Assembly (NCBI RefSeq): GCF_020907245.1
Contig: NZ_JAJJWH010000006.1
Span: 1-64,000 of the forward strand
Reading direction: 5' to 3'
Length of the DNA stretch: 64,000 nt
From: Pontibacter harenae
Lineage (GTDB): Bacteria > Bacteroidota > Bacteroidia > Cytophagales > Hymenobacteraceae
Shown here piece after piece: positions 63,148 to 64,000 of the stretch (position 1 is the first letter of the stretch; every line of letters begins with the position of its first letter). The position numbers and the translations under genes are program-made. Below the pieces are notes generated by a model that saw only the letters and a list, made by a program, of their open reading frames with translations, had not been told where the DNA came from and made no database searches.

Positions 63148-63191
63148 GCGACACAAGTATCACGACACAAGACACAAGACACATGACTTTT
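63148..63191 (+). repeat. Dispersed stop-codon-proximal repeat, copy 5
   Basis: GACACAAGTATCACGACACA, then two more GACACAA-like units and CATGACTTTT; 10 bp after the CgeB-like stop. Confidence 0.75.
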
Positions 63192-63239
63192 GATATTTGT
63201 TACCCCAATACTTAGCAGTTTATATTGAACACAGGCAGT

Positions 63240-63617
63240 ATGATAAGAAAGCAACTCATAAGAATTTGTATGCTGCTGCTATGCTGCATCGCGTTTTCTT
63301 CCTGTGCTACAGTACCTCCCATGTTTTCGAGTAAACCAGATATTTTCTACCTGGGCGAAACTTATGCTGCAACTGTCAGTAGTGTAGAGGTATATTACGA
63401 CGAGATGGATGTGCCGAACCAGTTCAGAGTGATAGGCAGAATGACGCACGACATAATTCTTAGGTATGAGGAAGAGGAGTTGAAGAGTTCCATGATAGCG
63501 AAAGCAAAGGAAGTGGGAGGCGATGGCATCATTTTTACGGATGTAGAAGTGAAACGCCCTAACGATTCAGGAGATAAACTTGTAGTAAAGGCAAAAGTAA
63601 TTAGATTTTTGAAGTAG
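63240..63617 (+). CDS. Small lipoprotein of unknown function
   Basis: 125 residues from ATG at 63240 (a TTG at 63225 is rejected). The signal peptide ends in a lipobox, LLLCCIAFSSCATVPP, with Cys22 as the lipidation site. The mature domain, LGETYAATVSSVEVYYDEMDVPNQFRVIGRMTH, then MIAKAKEVGGDGIIF and KLVVKAKVIRF, looks like a small alpha/beta fold similar to YbjQ- or DUF4156-like lipoproteins that handle an 'AK..GGDGI' motif. No function assigned. It lies in the cluster by position only. Confidence 0.75.
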   Translation: MIRKQLIRICMLLLCCIAFSSCATVPPMFSSKPDIFYLGETYAATVSSVEVYYDEMDVPNQFRVIGRMTHDIILRYEEEELKSSMIAKAKEVGGDGIIFTDVEVKRPNDSGDKLVVKAKVIRFLK

Positions 63618-63636
63618 ATTAATTTACAGATCTTAA

Positions 63637-64000
63637 TGGATACACAGCAGGAGATAGAACAGCTAGGACCTTGGTTTCATAATTTACACTTGCCTAATGG
63701 AGAGCAGACATCTCCAAATCATTTCTTAGGCGATTTTCCTGCTTTTAAATGGAAAGAACTGGAACCGCATATTCCTGCTGATCTGTCGGGTTGGGAAGTG
63801 CTGGATATTGGTTGCAATGCAGGCTTTTACTCTTTAGAACTGGCTAAACGCGGTGCCAACGTATTGGGTATAGATATAGACCCGCACTACCTGAAGCAAG
63901 CCGAGTGGGCCGCTAAGCAATTTGGGCTGGAAGATAAAATTGAGTTGATGCAGATGCAGGTATACGATTTAGCTCGCCTCGACCGCCAGTTTGATTTGAT
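63637..64000 (+). CDS. SAM-dependent methyltransferase (3' truncated by window edge)
   Basis: The first 121 residues are visible, beginning MDTQQEIEQLGPWFHNLHLP, with HFLGDFPAFKWKELEPHIP, the SAM-binding motif I VLDIGCNAGFYSLELAKRGA, and motif II-like VLGIDIDPHYLKQAEWAAKQFG. The N-terminal 'GPWFHNLHLP(N/D)G..T.PNH.LGDFP' block resembles CmoB-type methyltransferases and, more closely, a family of such enzymes found with glycosyltransferase clusters. It would methylate the sugar or glycan made here. Substrate unknown; the C-terminus is outside the window. Confidence 0.85.

Noticed and set aside
1-64000. tRNA, rRNA, prophage or transposase genes
   Set aside because: I looked for characteristic sequences and protein motifs and found none; the mobile-looking elements present are all non-coding.

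Overview
The window looks like the chromosome of a member of the Bacteroidota, most likely order Cytophagales and family Hymenobacteraceae (Pontibacter or a close relative). The support is a SusC/SusD pair, a DUF3078 protein, several Bacteroidota-type -7 boxes (TAnnTTTG), weak or absent Shine-Dalgarno sequences, a BlaI/BlaR1 pair whose sensor carries a TonB C-terminal domain, and a fused ribBA. The genus is inferred from gene content; there is no rRNA, tRNA, phage gene or transposase gene in the window.

Region 1 (1-12580) is an exopolysaccharide or O-antigen locus. It opens with the end of a UDP-glucose dehydrogenase, then an AT-rich plus-strand operon (339-10472): Wzx flippase, Wzy polymerase, an unrecognised 240-residue protein, a GT2, two hexapeptide acyltransferases (the first frameshifted at an A8 tract), two GT4 enzymes, a CapK-like adenylate-forming protein, and a split Alg14/Alg13-type glycosyltransferase. 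It ends at a 21-bp perfect inverted repeat and faces the minus-strand gmd-fcl operon for GDP-L-fucose. Region 2 (12581-22106) holds two paralogous chain-initiating sugar-phosphate transferases, a beta-barrel protein and two tandem Wzi-like outer-membrane proteins, so initiation and surface assembly genes sit beside the repeat-unit genes.

Region 3 (22107-45710) is mostly housekeeping: nifU-like and mrp, a lipoprotein broken by a 47-bp tandem duplication, a macro-domain protein, dnaG, ribBA, an ABC transporter, a HAD phosphatase, a secreted GH5-CBM6 glucanase, a YjlB-type cupin, DUF3078, Dps, an M14 peptidase, DoxX, surE, and a TonB-lipoprotein/BlaR1/BlaI group with perfect palindromic operators. 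Region 4 (45711-52137) has an orphan susC-susD pair, a histidine phosphatase and a GNAT acetyltransferase.

Region 5 (52384-64000) is the most unusual part: an almost all plus-strand cluster encoding an SDR, a sugar-nucleotide epimerase, a glycoside hydrolase fused to a second epimerase, a medium-chain dehydrogenase, a Gfo/Idh/MocA oxidoreductase, a GT4, three consecutive CgeB-like glycosyltransferases, a small lipoprotein and the start of a SAM methyltransferase. It reads as a pathway that makes, transfers and modifies an uncharacterised sugar; the product cannot be deduced from sequence. The intergenic DNA carries at least four families of short dispersed repeats, including nested MITE-like inverted-repeat elements and a repeat that tends to lie just downstream of stop codons.
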